Origin: Maribacter sp. MMG018
GTDB lineage: Bacteria > Bacteroidota > Bacteroidia > Flavobacteriales > Flavobacteriaceae
DNA length: 64,000 nt
Assembly: GCF_018100785.1 (NCBI RefSeq)
Contig: NZ_JAGJEC010000001.1
Location: forward strand, 868,001-932,000
Reading direction: 5' to 3'
Part shown: positions 51,338 to 60,913 of the stretch, one piece after another
Layout: each line of letters opens with the position of its first letter
Numbering within the stretch: position 1 is the first letter of the stretch
The notes under the pieces: model-generated
Told to the model about the DNA's origin: nothing
The model's input: only the letters and a program-made list of their open reading frames with translations
The model's database searches: none
Program-made: the position numbers and the translations under genes

Positions 51338-51529
51338 TTATAGGACTTTTACTTGTCCTGCAACTATTCCTTTTCTTCCTTCTTCTTCAATGTATTCTAC
51401 TTTGTCACCTTCCCTGATTTCGGTTCCGTTTAGAGCGGTCGCATGGACAAAAATGTCCTTTCCTGTGTCGTCGTTGGTAATGAAGCCATAACCTTTGGAT
51501 TCATTAAAAAATTTTACCGTGCCAGTCAT
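51338..51529 (-). CDS. Cold-shock protein (CspA family)
   Basis: This 63-residue single cold-shock domain has RNP1 (KGYGFIT) and RNP2 (DIFVHAT) intact. It binds single-stranded RNA and DNA and acts as an RNA chaperone. Length is slightly shorter than CspA of E. coli and normal for Flavobacteriia. The gene lies alone between a membrane protein and a terminator. Confidence 0.95.
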   Translation of the reverse strand: MTGTVKFFNESKGYGFITNDDTGKDIFVHATALNGTEIREGDKVEYIEEEGRKGIVAGQVKVL

Positions 51530-51593
51530 TAAAATAAAAATTAAGTATTAGTTACCTAATTTAATAATTTTAGGCCAAGTATAGAAGTGATTT

Positions 51594-51866
51594 TTAATTT
51601 TTATTGTTCGGAATGTGTTGATTGTCAGACTCTAGTGGTGGTTTTCCCTGCATTTTACGAATGTTTTCTTCGGTAAGCATATAGTCTTTCATTTTTTTTC
51701 CACGACTTTCTTTTATTAAAAACAGGGGCATGGCAATTAAGAACAGGCCAAGGGTTCCCCCTCCAATATATTTGTTCGCCTGCTCTTCTTGTGAGTCTTC
51801 TAGCGTAAATCCGTAGATGATGGCACCGAAAGAAAGTAATACTATCAATGTAATAACGTACTTCAT
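51594..51866 (-). CDS. Small two-helix membrane protein of unknown function
   Basis: This 90-residue protein has two hydrophobic helices (about 3-21 and 36-53) separated by an acidic EDSQEEQANKY loop, and a polar tail. The composition is credible and it follows the CLC gene by 54 bases in the same direction. No domain is recognised. Confidence 0.72.
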   Translation of the reverse strand: MKYVITLIVLLSFGAIIYGFTLEDSQEEQANKYIGGGTLGLFLIAMPLFLIKESRGKKMKDYMLTEENIRKMQGKPPLESDNQHIPNNKN

Positions 51867-51920
51867 GGGACAAATTTAGTAAAAGTGGGCAATTTGATAT
51901 AGAGGTGCCTTTATGCAGAC

Positions 51921-53708
51921 TTATGAACCGGTAAAATTTATGAGTTCTCTTCGGTACGCTGTCAATAATTTTGATTTGGAAACAAATCCAAGATATTTTC
52001 CATCTTTTATAACAGGTAGGTTCCAAGCACCGCTATTCTGAAATTTCTGCATTACTGCCTGCATGTTGTCTTTGCCATAGTAAATTTGTTCAGGCGGTTT
52101 TTGCATAAATACTTTGACCTTGGTGGTTTTGTATAAAGAAGTGTCGAACATGATCTCGCGTATATCGTCTAACAAAATGATACCGACCAGCGCTTGTTTG
52201 TCATTGACTACGGGGAAAATATTTCTACTTGATTTTGCTACGGATTCATGTAGCATTTCCCCGAGGGTCATTTCTAATTTTACGGTTTTAAAGTTCTTTT
52301 CTATAATATCATCTAGTTGCATAAGGGTCAATACCGCATGATCTTTGTTATGTGTCAATAGGTCTCCTCTTTGGGCTAATTCTCGGGTGTAGATGGTATA
52401 GTCTATTGCGTTTTTTTTAATCAGATAAGAGATAGAGGCGGTAATCATCAAGGGAACAAAAAGAGCGTAGCCACCAGTAATTTCCGCTATTAGGAAAATA
52501 GCCGTTAGCGGGGCGTGCTGTACGCCCGAAATGAGTCCGGCCATTCCAATGAGCGTAAAGTTGCTTTCGGAGACCGAAAAACCGAGGCCTAAATTGTTTA
52601 TTACCTTTGCCACTACATTTCCCAATGCACTGCCCATTACCATTGTTGGGATAAAGATGCCACCACCGCCACCGGCTACAAAAGTAGTGGTCATGGCTAC
52701 GGCTTTAAATATGGTAATACCGAACAAGAGTGCGATTACCATCCAAATATTGTCTATGTAAGCGTCAAAAGGGGTTTTGCCCAAGGCGTGTATATGGTCT
52801 CCGATCAAAAGATTGTTGATAAACCCGAAACCTTCACCATATAATGGAGGGATCATATATAACATGATACCAATGGCAAGACCACCTACCAAAAGACGGT
52901 ATTTAGGACTTTTGATCGGTTTAAATAATTTGAGGATACCAAAGTACATTTTGGTAAAGTAAATAGAGGCCAAGGCCGTACCTACGCCCAATACGATATA
53001 AAAAACGGTATCCTTAACTTCAAAATCGCGTGTAATATTAAAATTGAAAAGTACTTCGTTGCCCAAAAAGAAATAGGAGGTAAGTACCCCTGAAATAGAT
53101 GCCAATAACAGTGGAAGCATAGAGATCATGGTTAGATCCAGACTAAATACTTCTACTGCGAATATGATAGCGGCAATCGGTGATTGAAAAATGGATGCGA
53201 TGGCCCCTGCAGAGGCACAGGCGATCAACAAAGAACGTGTTTTTGCATTAATATGAAATAACTTTCCCAAATTAGAGCTAATAGCCGCCCCTGATGCTAC
53301 CGCAGGCCCCAATAGACCAACAGATCCACCAAAACCAACGGTTAACGGCGCCACTATTAATTGGGTCAAAATATGTTTTCTTTTTATACGGCCTTTGTTT
53401 TTAGATAGGGAAAACAAAATAGAAGAGACCGCATGTGTCAATCTTTCCTTATGTACGTATTTTACGTAGATGTAAACAAGGGTAAGGCCAATAATAGGTA
53501 GTATAAAATATAGATGGGTGCTAGAAAAAATGATTCCTTTTTCTAAGGTGGCCTCAATAAAATAGGTAATGTTCTTTAGGGTTACGGAGGCCAACCCAGC
53601 TAGTAATCCGACAACAACACTGAGAATATGAACAAATGTTCTCTGGGAAATATGTTTATATCTCCAAATCAATATACGTTTTAACAAGCTTTTGTTTTGA
53701 TCGGGCAT
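51921..53708 (-). CDS. CLC-family chloride channel/antiporter with CBS pair
   Basis: This 595-residue protein has a CLC membrane domain (about 25-440) followed by two CBS domains (about 455-590). Helix N carries GIFIP, as in other CLC proteins, but the other filter segments are unusual: the GSGIP position is not recognisable and GREGP reads GLLGP (residues 131-135), so the external gating glutamate is replaced by L133. Proton coupling may therefore be altered. The CBS pair suggests control by adenine nucleotides. A terminator separates it from aspS upstream. Confidence 0.88.
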   Translation of the reverse strand: MPDQNKSLLKRILIWRYKHISQRTFVHILSVVVGLLAGLASVTLKNITYFIEATLEKGIIFSSTHLYFILPIIGLTLVYIYVKYVHKERLTHAVSSILFSLSKNKGRIKRKHILTQLIVAPLTVGFGGSVGLLGPAVASGAAISSNLGKLFHINAKTRSLLIACASAGAIASIFQSPIAAIIFAVEVFSLDLTMISMLPLLLASISGVLTSYFFLGNEVLFNFNITRDFEVKDTVFYIVLGVGTALASIYFTKMYFGILKLFKPIKSPKYRLLVGGLAIGIMLYMIPPLYGEGFGFINNLLIGDHIHALGKTPFDAYIDNIWMVIALLFGITIFKAVAMTTTFVAGGGGGIFIPTMVMGSALGNVVAKVINNLGLGFSVSESNFTLIGMAGLISGVQHAPLTAIFLIAEITGGYALFVPLMITASISYLIKKNAIDYTIYTRELAQRGDLLTHNKDHAVLTLMQLDDIIEKNFKTVKLEMTLGEMLHESVAKSSRNIFPVVNDKQALVGIILLDDIREIMFDTSLYKTTKVKVFMQKPPEQIYYGKDNMQAVMQKFQNSGAWNLPVIKDGKYLGFVSKSKLLTAYRRELINFTGS

Positions 53709-53734
53709 TACTTAAAACTTATTTAAAGGTATAT

Positions 53735-53761
53735 AAAAAACCCGCTTTAAAGCGGGTTTTT
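53735..53761. terminator. Intrinsic terminator of aspS
   Basis: AAAAAACCCGCTTTAAAGCGGG plus T-run forms a perfect palindrome. It lies between the aspS stop (53768) and the CLC start (53708) and terminates minus-strand transcription. Confidence 0.9.
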
Positions 53762-53767
53762 GTCTTA

Positions 53768-55516
53768 CTATAAATCTAATTTTAAATTTAATTCTTTTAA
53801 TTGCTCTTCATCGATCGGCGCAGGTGCATCGATCATAACATCGCGTCCGCTGTTGTTTTTTGGAAAGGCAATGAAGTCTCGAATGGTTTCCTGTCCTCCT
53901 AAAATAGACACCAATCTGTCTAGGCCAAAGGCGATACCACCATGTGGTGGAGCGCCATATTGAAAGGCATCCATTAAAAATCCGAATTGGGCCATCGCCT
54001 CCTCTGGCGTAAAACCTAGGTGTTTGAACATAATTGATTGGGTCTCCTTATCATGTATACGAATAGAGCCGCCACCAATCTCGTTTCCGTTCAACACCAA
54101 ATCATAGGCATTGGCTCTTACGGCACCTGGGTCGGTATCCAAAAGCTCTAACTGACCGGGTTTTGGAGAGGTGAACGGATGGTGCATGGCGTGGTAATGG
54201 CCAGTTTCCTCGTCCAGTTCCAATAAAGGGAAATCTACCACCCAAAGAGGGGCAAATTCATCTGGGTTACGTAAACCTAAACGTTCCGCCATTTCCATAC
54301 GAAGAGCGCTCATCTGGGCTCTTACTTTGTTTTTATCACCGCTTAGCACACATATCAAGTCTCCTGGTTTTGCGCCTGTAGCTTCTGCCCATTTTGCCAA
54401 ATCGTCTTGGTCGTAAAACTTATCTACTGAAGATTTAAAGGTTCCGTCCTCATTACATCTACAGTATACCATGCCCAAGGCACCTACTTGAGGTCTTTTG
54501 ACCCAATCGGTAAGTTTGTCTATCTCTTTACGTGTAAAGGAGTTTCCTCCCGGAACCGCTATACCCACTACCAATTCTGCACTGTTGAACACATTAAAAT
54601 CTTTGTGCTGTGCAACGTCGTTCAATTCTCCGAACTCCATTCCAAAACGGATATCAGGTTTGTCGTTACCATACTTGGCCATGGCCTCGTCGAAGGTAAT
54701 TCTTGGGAATTTGTCAATTTCGACCCCTTTAATCTCTTTTAGTAAATGCTTGGTAAGGCCTTCAAAAACATCTAGAATGTCCTCTTGTTCAACAAAGGCC
54801 ATCTCACAATCTATCTGGGTAAATTCTGGTTGCCTGTCGGCACGTAGGTCTTCGTCCCTAAAACATTTTACGATCTGAAAATATTTATCCATACCACCGA
54901 CCATTAATAATTGCTTAAAGGTTTGTGGCGATTGGGGAAGGGCATAGAACTGACCCTCGTTCATACGGCTGGGCACTACAAAATCGCGTGCTCCTTCCGG
55001 GGTAGATTTTATAAGGTACGGAGTCTCTATTTCTATAAACTCTTGATCGGATAAAAATTTACGTACCTCCATAGCCACCTTACTTCTAAAAATAAGGTTG
55101 TTTTTTACAGGGTTTCTACGAATATCCAAATACCTATATTTCATTCTAAGGTCTTCTCCGCCATCGGTTTCGTTCTCTATTGTAAACGGAGGAGTTTTAG
55201 ATTCGTTTAAAACAATCAGTTCCGATACCAATACCTCTATGTTTCCGGTAGGTATATTAGGGTTCTTTGAAGCTCTTTCTATTACGGAGCCCTTTACCTG
55301 AATTACGAATTCCCTTCCAAGATTTCGGGCCCTTTCCAGAAGTTCTGATGAAGAGCGGTCTTCATCAAAGACAAGTTGGGTTATTCCGTATCGGTCCCTG
55401 ATATCTACCCAGATAACAAATCCCTTGTCCCGGGTTTTATGGACCCATCCGGATAATGTTACGTTTTCATTGATATGGGTTTCCCTTAATTCTCCGCAAT
55501 TATGGCTTCTATACAT
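53768..55516 (-). CDS. aspS: Aspartyl-tRNA synthetase
   Basis: This 582-residue class II synthetase of bacterial type has an N-terminal OB-fold anticodon-binding domain, motif 2 in [19 protein letters not shown], the bacterial GAD insertion (about 280-410) and motif 3 ([10 protein letters not shown]). It charges tRNA-Asp, possibly also tRNA-Asn if an amidotransferase exists in this genome. Length and motifs are complete. It is monocistronic. Confidence 0.96.
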   Translation of the reverse strand: MYRSHNCGELRETHINENVTLSGWVHKTRDKGFVIWVDIRDRYGITQLVFDEDRSSSELLERARNLGREFVIQVKGSVIERASKNPNIPTGNIEVLVSELIVLNESKTPPFTIENETDGGEDLRMKYRYLDIRRNPVKNNLIFRSKVAMEVRKFLSDQEFIEIETPYLIKSTPEGARDFVVPSRMNEGQFYALPQSPQTFKQLLMVGGMDKYFQIVKCFRDEDLRADRQPEFTQIDCEMAFVEQEDILDVFEGLTKHLLKEIKGVEIDKFPRITFDEAMAKYGNDKPDIRFGMEFGELNDVAQHKDFNVFNSAELVVGIAVPGGNSFTRKEIDKLTDWVKRPQVGALGMVYCRCNEDGTFKSSVDKFYDQDDLAKWAEATGAKPGDLICVLSGDKNKVRAQMSALRMEMAERLGLRNPDEFAPLWVVDFPLLELDEETGHYHAMHHPFTSPKPGQLELLDTDPGAVRANAYDLVLNGNEIGGGSIRIHDKETQSIMFKHLGFTPEEAMAQFGFLMDAFQYGAPPHGGIAFGLDRLVSILGGQETIRDFIAFPKNNSGRDVMIDAPAPIDEEQLKELNLKLDL

Positions 55517-55699
55517 AATGATTGTATTAATAAAGGGGCAAATTTAAGAAGAGTTAGCGATTAAAGTTCCATTAATAAAAATCGATTTTCTGTCGAATAT
55601 ATGAAGAATATTCAGGTGTTTTTATTTTCGTAAGTTATTATAAATGAGTTTATTGCGATTCTAATGTAAATTTAATGTTAAGTAAATGTTACTAAAACG

Positions 55700-55730
55700 T
55701 TTGTTTAGAGCCGAAAAAAATCTATATTTG
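55700..55730 (+). promoter_or_regulatory. Full Bacteroidota-type promoter for the MORN-repeat gene
   Basis: TTTG at 55700-55703, a 19-base spacer and TATATTTG at 55723-55730 match the -33/-7 consensus closely. The ATG is 46 bases downstream. Confidence 0.7.
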
Positions 55731-55776
55731 TTATTATAGTGTTAAGTGAATATGAATTAATATAAAAATATACAGC

Positions 55777-56124
55777 ATGAAAAAAATACTTTTAATAGCG
55801 GTTTTGGCCTTTTCTTTTGGCGCATATGCCCAAATAGAACCGAAATTCGAAAAAGATGGTAATATGATAAAGGCAACTTATTATCATGCCAATGGAGAAA
55901 TATCTCAACAAGGATATTTTTTAAATGAAAAGCTTCAAGGTAAATGGAAGATGTTTAACGAGGATGGTGATAAAATTGCCGTTGGCAACTATGATAAAGG
56001 AATAAAGACCGGTAAGTGGGTTTTTTGGGAAGGAGATACGGTAAAAGAGGTAAGTTTTGATAATAATAAAATTGCCAGTGTGGAACAGATAGATTCGAAA
56101 AAATCGATTGTTACCAATAGATAA
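55777..56124 (+). CDS. Secreted MORN-repeat (YwqK-like) protein
   Basis: This 115-residue protein has a signal peptide (to about residue 19, ending AYAQ) and three or four MORN-type repeats: ANGEISQQGYFLNEKLQGKW, then DGDKIAVGNYDKGIKTGKW and the EGDTVKEVSF unit. Such repeats occur in proteins annotated as YwqK-family antitoxins, but secretion makes a toxin-antitoxin role unlikely here. The function is unknown. It has its own promoter and terminator. Confidence 0.83.
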   Translation: MKKILLIAVLAFSFGAYAQIEPKFEKDGNMIKATYYHANGEISQQGYFLNEKLQGKWKMFNEDGDKIAVGNYDKGIKTGKWVFWEGDTVKEVSFDNNKIASVEQIDSKKSIVTNR

Positions 56125-56143
56125 GACCAATATAATAGATATT

Positions 56144-56176
56144 AAAAGGCCCGGTACCATTGGTACCGGGCCTTTT
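56144..56176. terminator. Bidirectional intrinsic terminator
   Basis: Arms of 16 bases (AAAAGGCCCGGTACCA and its complement) meet at a single base, so the centre will open into a small loop. T-runs follow on both strands. It separates the MORN gene from the convergent RND permease gene. Confidence 0.9.
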
Positions 56177-56206
56177 TGTTTGAATTATCTTTTCACATTT
56201 TCAATA

Positions 56207-59200
56207 CTAAGCAACACTCTCTATGGTAGAGGTGTCTTTGTTCGGTTCTTTTTTGCCGATGCTCTTAAGCTTAATTTTTATACGGTACACAATATTGAAT
56301 AATACGGGTACGATGATCAAAGTTAAGAACGTGGCTACGATCAAACCAAAGATTACGGTCCAGGCAAGTGGGCCCCAGAATACAACATTGTCTCCACCTA
56401 TGTAAATATTGGCATCGAATTCTGAGAAAAGAGAAAAGAAATCGATGTTCAATCCTATGGCCAATGGTATAAGTCCGAGAACTGTAGTGATTGCTGTTAA
56501 GATTACAGGTCTAAGTCTGGCCTTACCGCCCACGATCATGGTCTCCGTTGCTTCTGGCAAGGTCAATAGGTCGCTGTCGTCCATTCCCAATTTTACCTTT
56601 TTACGGTCTATGAGAATTTGGGTGTAGTCTAACAACACTACCCCGTTGTTTACCACAATACCTGCCAATGATATTATGCCCATCATGGTCATCATAATTA
56701 CAAACGACCAACCTGTTAGCATTAATCCTCCGAAAACTCCTATAAAACTTAGGAATATGGCGATCATAATGATCAGTGGTTTGGAAATACCGCCAAATTG
56801 AAAGATTAAGATCAACATTATAAGTCCCAGACCCGAGAAGAAAGCACCGATCAAGAACATTTGTTGCTTCATTTGTTCTTCGAGTTGTCCTGTGTAATCT
56901 ATTTTCACGGTGTCGGGCAAGCCTTTAAAGCTCTCCATTTCTTTTTGGATTTCCCCTACAATGGCCCCAGCGTCGGTAAAGCCCGGTTTTAGTCCAGAAT
57001 AAATGGTCACGACCCTTTTTCCGTCTCTATGCTTTATAGAGCTAAAACCAGAGGTGTTTTTTTCGGTAGCTACGGCAGAAACGGGAATTTCTTTGATTTG
57101 ACCTGTCGCGGCATCCCTAAAAATGATGTTTTGGTTGAACAGGGCACTTTTATTATAGCGCAGATCTTCGTTAAATCGAATATTGATATCGTAATCTTCT
57201 CCATCCTCTTTATAAACCCCTGCTTTTTCACCAAAAATGGAACGCCTTAATTGATTGCCTACTTGGCCGACGGCCACACCAAGTTCCCCCGCTTTTTTAC
57301 GGTCTACGATCACCTGCATTGAAGGTTTTCCCTTGTTTACATCGATCTTTAGTTCTTCGATACCTGCAATGTTCTTTGTGTTGATGTAATTTCTAATATC
57401 CTCTGCAGTATTGATCAGTTCATCATAATCCTTTCCTTCGAGTTCTATGTTTATAGGGTACCCTGCTGGAGGACCGTTAACGTCTTTTTCTACAGAAATG
57501 GCAACACCGGGGTAAACACCTTCTAATTCCGCTTGAACCCGCGCCCTTATATCTTCGGTGTTTATGCCTTCTCTGTATTTATATTCGCTGAAGTTGACGG
57601 TAACCTTGCCCTTGTGGGGCATCTCTGCAGAAGAACCTCCATCCGTAAGCGGGTTTCCGGCTCCTTCGCCTACTACAGATACCGCTGAGGACATCATAAA
57701 GTTTTCGCCGTTCTTTTTATACTTGGGGTCATCCATAATGGCATAGACCTGATCTTCGATCTTTTTGGTGATTTCGTTGGTCTTCTCGATCGATGTGCCT
57801 TCTGGATATTCTATATATACATAGATTTCGTTAGGCTTGTTGTCTGGAAAGAACTCTATTTTAGTTCTACCGCTACCTACCGACATGCCAAATAACATGA
57901 ATACTCCGATCAACAATAAAAAAGTAATGCCAAAATACCAGTATACGTTGCTTCCCCGTAGGGCGTGTTTTAAACGGCGTTCGTACCAATTTTCGAAACG
58001 TGACATGGTATTTTTTTGAAAACTTATGGCAGTACCTTTAATAATGTATTTGTAGGCCCAGAACATAATTGCGGTTAAGATCAAAACAGATCCCAGACCT
58101 CGCATTGCGCCACCAAAAACCAATATCAATATACCAAGAACACCTAAAATTGCGCTCATTTTTATAAGCTGTTTTACGGTTAGTTCCTTTTCGTCGGTAC
58201 TCATAAACTTGGAGACCAACATAGAATTCATGAAAATGGCAACAAACAGTGACGAACCTAGAACTACGGATAGTGTAATGGGAAAGTATATCATAAACTG
58301 ACCAAAAATACCTGGCCATAATCCTAATGGAACAAATGCCGCTACGGTAGTTGCCGTAGATATAATAATGGGGAACGCAATTTCACCGATACCCTTTTTT
58401 GCGGCTTCTATGCGGGGCATGCCCTCATCCATTAAACGGTAAACGTTTTCCACGACCACGATACCGTTATCTACCAACATGCCGAGCCCCATGATCATTC
58501 CGAAAAGAATCATGGTATTTAGGGTATAGCCCAACCATGAAAGTATTACGAACGACATGAACATAGACATGGGTATGGCGAAACCTACAAACAGGGCATT
58601 TCTAAAACCTAAGAAGAACATTAAGACCGTAACTACCAGGATAATTCCGAAAATGATATTGTTGACCAAGTCATCGACCTGGTTCAAGGTTCTAGAGGAA
58701 GAGTCGTTCGCAATAGAAATATGAAGGTCTTTCGGAAAGTAGTTTTCCTGTTCATATTTAACGAGTTCTTTGATCTTGTCGGCCGCCGAAATGGCATTTC
58801 TTCCCGCTCGTTTTTTAACATCCAGCATAACTACGTTTTCGCCAAATTCACGGGCATAGGTAGTTCTGTCCTTTGCTCTAAAATTGATTTGGGCAATGTC
58901 TTTTAAATACACTGCGCCATTCTCTGATTTTACTACAAAGTTGTCTAGTTCTTTAGGGTCTTCTATTTCTCCGAGAATACGTATGGTACGTCTTTGCTCA
59001 CTTGTTTTCAGGTTTCCGGCGGACATGGTCATGTTTCCATTGTTGATCGTATTGATCACATCCTGAAAGCTAATTTTGGCGGCCATCATTTTATAGATGT
59101 CTACGGCCACTTCTACCTCTTTGTCCTGTGCTCCACGAATATCCGCTTGTTTGATCTCAGGTAGGTCCTCGATTTCATCTTGAAGATATTCCGCAAATTC

Positions 59201-59713
59201 CTTTAGTTTCTCCACGGGATAGTCTCCCGTAAAGTTAATGTTCATTATAGGAACCTCTTCAGAAAAGTTAAGGTCAAAAACATTCGGTTCTACCTTTGCC
59301 CCGTTAAAAGTGGGCCAATCTTCACTTGCTTTTTCACTATCTACCTCATCTTTAACCTTTTGCTTGGCTTGCTCTACGGTAATTTCTTCATCGAACTCAA
59401 CCGTTAAAATAGCATAGTCTTCTTGTGAGGTAGAGATAATCTCTACAACATTGCTGATGTTTTTTAACCGGTCTTCCAGAGGGTCCGTAATCAATTTTTC
59501 TATATCCTCGGCGGTATTGCCAGGGTAAGGGGTGCTTATGTATATTTTGGTTTCTACAATTTCCGGAAAATCCTCTCTGGGCATTGCCATGTAAGCCGAA
59601 AAACCAAGCCATAGAAAAATAGCGATCATTACATAAATAACCGAAGGATTGTCAATGGCCCAAGAAGATAAACTGAATTCCTTATCGGCGTTTTTCTTTA
59701 TTTTGTTGCTCAT
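56207..59713 (-). CDS. RND efflux transporter permease (AcrB/HAE1-like)
   Basis: This 1168-residue inner membrane transporter has the RND layout: a first helix near residue 25-42, porter loops, the helix-4 GMLVDNGIVVVENVYR motif that carries the proton-relay aspartates, and a second half ending near GIVVNNGVVLLDYTQ and PLAIGL. It exports drugs, lipids or metals by proton antiport. It is longer than AcrB because about 65 residues with two extra hydrophobic segments (about 505-570) are inserted between helices 6 and 7. The adaptor gene lies 6 bases upstream. Confidence 0.92.
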   Translation of the reverse strand: MSNKIKKNADKEFSLSSWAIDNPSVIYVMIAIFLWLGFSAYMAMPREDFPEIVETKIYISTPYPGNTAEDIEKLITDPLEDRLKNISNVVEIISTSQEDYAILTVEFDEEITVEQAKQKVKDEVDSEKASEDWPTFNGAKVEPNVFDLNFSEEVPIMNINFTGDYPVEKLKEFAEYLQDEIEDLPEIKQADIRGAQDKEVEVAVDIYKMMAAKISFQDVINTINNGNMTMSAGNLKTSEQRRTIRILGEIEDPKELDNFVVKSENGAVYLKDIAQINFRAKDRTTYAREFGENVVMLDVKKRAGRNAISAADKIKELVKYEQENYFPKDLHISIANDSSSRTLNQVDDLVNNIIFGIILVVTVLMFFLGFRNALFVGFAIPMSMFMSFVILSWLGYTLNTMILFGMIMGLGMLVDNGIVVVENVYRLMDEGMPRIEAAKKGIGEIAFPIIISTATTVAAFVPLGLWPGIFGQFMIYFPITLSVVLGSSLFVAIFMNSMLVSKFMSTDEKELTVKQLIKMSAILGVLGILILVFGGAMRGLGSVLILTAIMFWAYKYIIKGTAISFQKNTMSRFENWYERRLKHALRGSNVYWYFGITFLLLIGVFMLFGMSVGSGRTKIEFFPDNKPNEIYVYIEYPEGTSIEKTNEITKKIEDQVYAIMDDPKYKKNGENFMMSSAVSVVGEGAGNPLTDGGSSAEMPHKGKVTVNFSEYKYREGINTEDIRARVQAELEGVYPGVAISVEKDVNGPPAGYPINIELEGKDYDELINTAEDIRNYINTKNIAGIEELKIDVNKGKPSMQVIVDRKKAGELGVAVGQVGNQLRRSIFGEKAGVYKEDGEDYDINIRFNEDLRYNKSALFNQNIIFRDAATGQIKEIPVSAVATEKNTSGFSSIKHRDGKRVVTIYSGLKPGFTDAGAIVGEIQKEMESFKGLPDTVKIDYTGQLEEQMKQQMFLIGAFFSGLGLIMLILIFQFGGISKPLIIMIAIFLSFIGVFGGLMLTGWSFVIMMTMMGIISLAGIVVNNGVVLLDYTQILIDRKKVKLGMDDSDLLTLPEATETMIVGGKARLRPVILTAITTVLGLIPLAIGLNIDFFSLFSEFDANIYIGGDNVVFWGPLAWTVIFGLIVATFLTLIIVPVLFNIVYRIKIKLKSIGKKEPNKDTSTIESVA

Positions 59714-59719
59714 CGAATT

Positions 59720-60886
59720 CTAGTTTTGAATTTTTACCTTTTGTCCGTCCTTAACACTTCTGGCCCCTTCTTTAATGACATGGTTGCCATTTTCCAATCC
59801 TGAAAGAATCTCTACTTGTGACCCTTGTACCTTACCGGTAGTAATAATGGTTCTTTTTACAATGGACTCGTTGTTATCGTTGGGTTCTTCGGCAACAAAA
59901 ACATATTGGTCTCCATCGGCATTTTCAGATATAATACTCGAAGGTAAAAGAATGGCGTTATCGCTTGTATAGTCGTTCAGGTTTACCTTGGCCGTTAGGT
60001 TGGGCTTGATCTTACCGTTTTTATTGGGTACAGGTATTTCCGCACTAAAGGATCTATTGGACGGATTTATAAAATTACCGGTTTCCCTGATCTTGGTCTC
60101 CACACTGTCCCCAAGTACTGGAAAATAGACCAAGGCTTTCTTACCTTTTGAAATAGAGCCTATGTAAGTTTCTGGTACGTCTACCTCTATATACATATCG
60201 CTAAGGTTTACGATCCTAAAGACTTCTGATCCCGGGCCTGGGGAAACAACGGTACCCTGATCTTTGATGACGTCATCTATAATGCCGTTAAAAGGAGCGC
60301 GAATGGTTGCTTTGTCCAACTGACTTTCTACTTGTCTTACAGCTTCTTGGCGGGCTTCATATTCGGCCTTGGCCGATAGAAACTCGATCTCGGAGCCGAT
60401 TTGTTGTTCCCATAATCTTTTTCTTCTTTCAAAAGTAGTTTTAGCAAGATCGGCCTGTGTTTTTAACTGAGATAACTGATTGCCCATACCACCATCGTCT
60501 ATAATGGCCAAAGGTTGACCTTTACTTACACGTTGTCCTTCTTTAACATATACCTGTCTAAGAATACCCGACATTTCTGGATATATAAGCACATTTTGTT
60601 TTGTGGTCACATCACCTTGAAGTTCTAAATAATGGTCAAATTTTTGCGACTGTACCGTTAAGGTATTTACCAAGGGTAATTTTTCGGTAACGTCCATGGT
60701 CGAAATAACGGAATCCAATTGTTTTATTTGACTGTCTAATAGCTTTTGTTGGTCTAATATTTCGCTCTTTTTGGCCCTCAAGGCCTCTAAGTTACCCTGG
60801 GCTATGACTCCTGCAACAGATTGGTCTTCTCCGCCTCCACAAGATAAAAATGCCAAGGATATGGATAGGAATAATATTTTTTTCAT
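59720..60886 (-). CDS. RND periplasmic adaptor (membrane fusion protein)
   Basis: This 388-residue lipoprotein (lipobox LSCG near residue 16) has a coiled coil (about 40-65), the lipoyl/barrel-sandwich half-motifs SGILRQVYVKEGQRVSKGQ and APFNGIIDDVIKDQGTVV, a helical hairpin between them and a beta-barrel. It links the RND pump to TolC. Order in the operon: TetR, TolC, adaptor, permease. Confidence 0.92.
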   Translation of the reverse strand: MKKILFLSISLAFLSCGGGEDQSVAGVIAQGNLEALRAKKSEILDQQKLLDSQIKQLDSVISTMDVTEKLPLVNTLTVQSQKFDHYLELQGDVTTKQNVLIYPEMSGILRQVYVKEGQRVSKGQPLAIIDDGGMGNQLSQLKTQADLAKTTFERRKRLWEQQIGSEIEFLSAKAEYEARQEAVRQVESQLDKATIRAPFNGIIDDVIKDQGTVVSPGPGSEVFRIVNLSDMYIEVDVPETYIGSISKGKKALVYFPVLGDSVETKIRETGNFINPSNRSFSAEIPVPNKNGKIKPNLTAKVNLNDYTSDNAILLPSSIISENADGDQYVFVAEEPNDNNESIVKRTIITTGKVQGSQVEILSGLENGNHVIKEGARSVKDGQKVKIQN

Positions 60887-60913
60887 AATGATTTTTTTAG
60901 TGATTGATTTTCT

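Noticed and set aside
55777-56124. Antitoxin of a toxin-antitoxin pair
   Set aside because: The YwqK label is tempting, but there is a signal peptide, a full single-gene promoter and terminator, and no toxin gene beside it.
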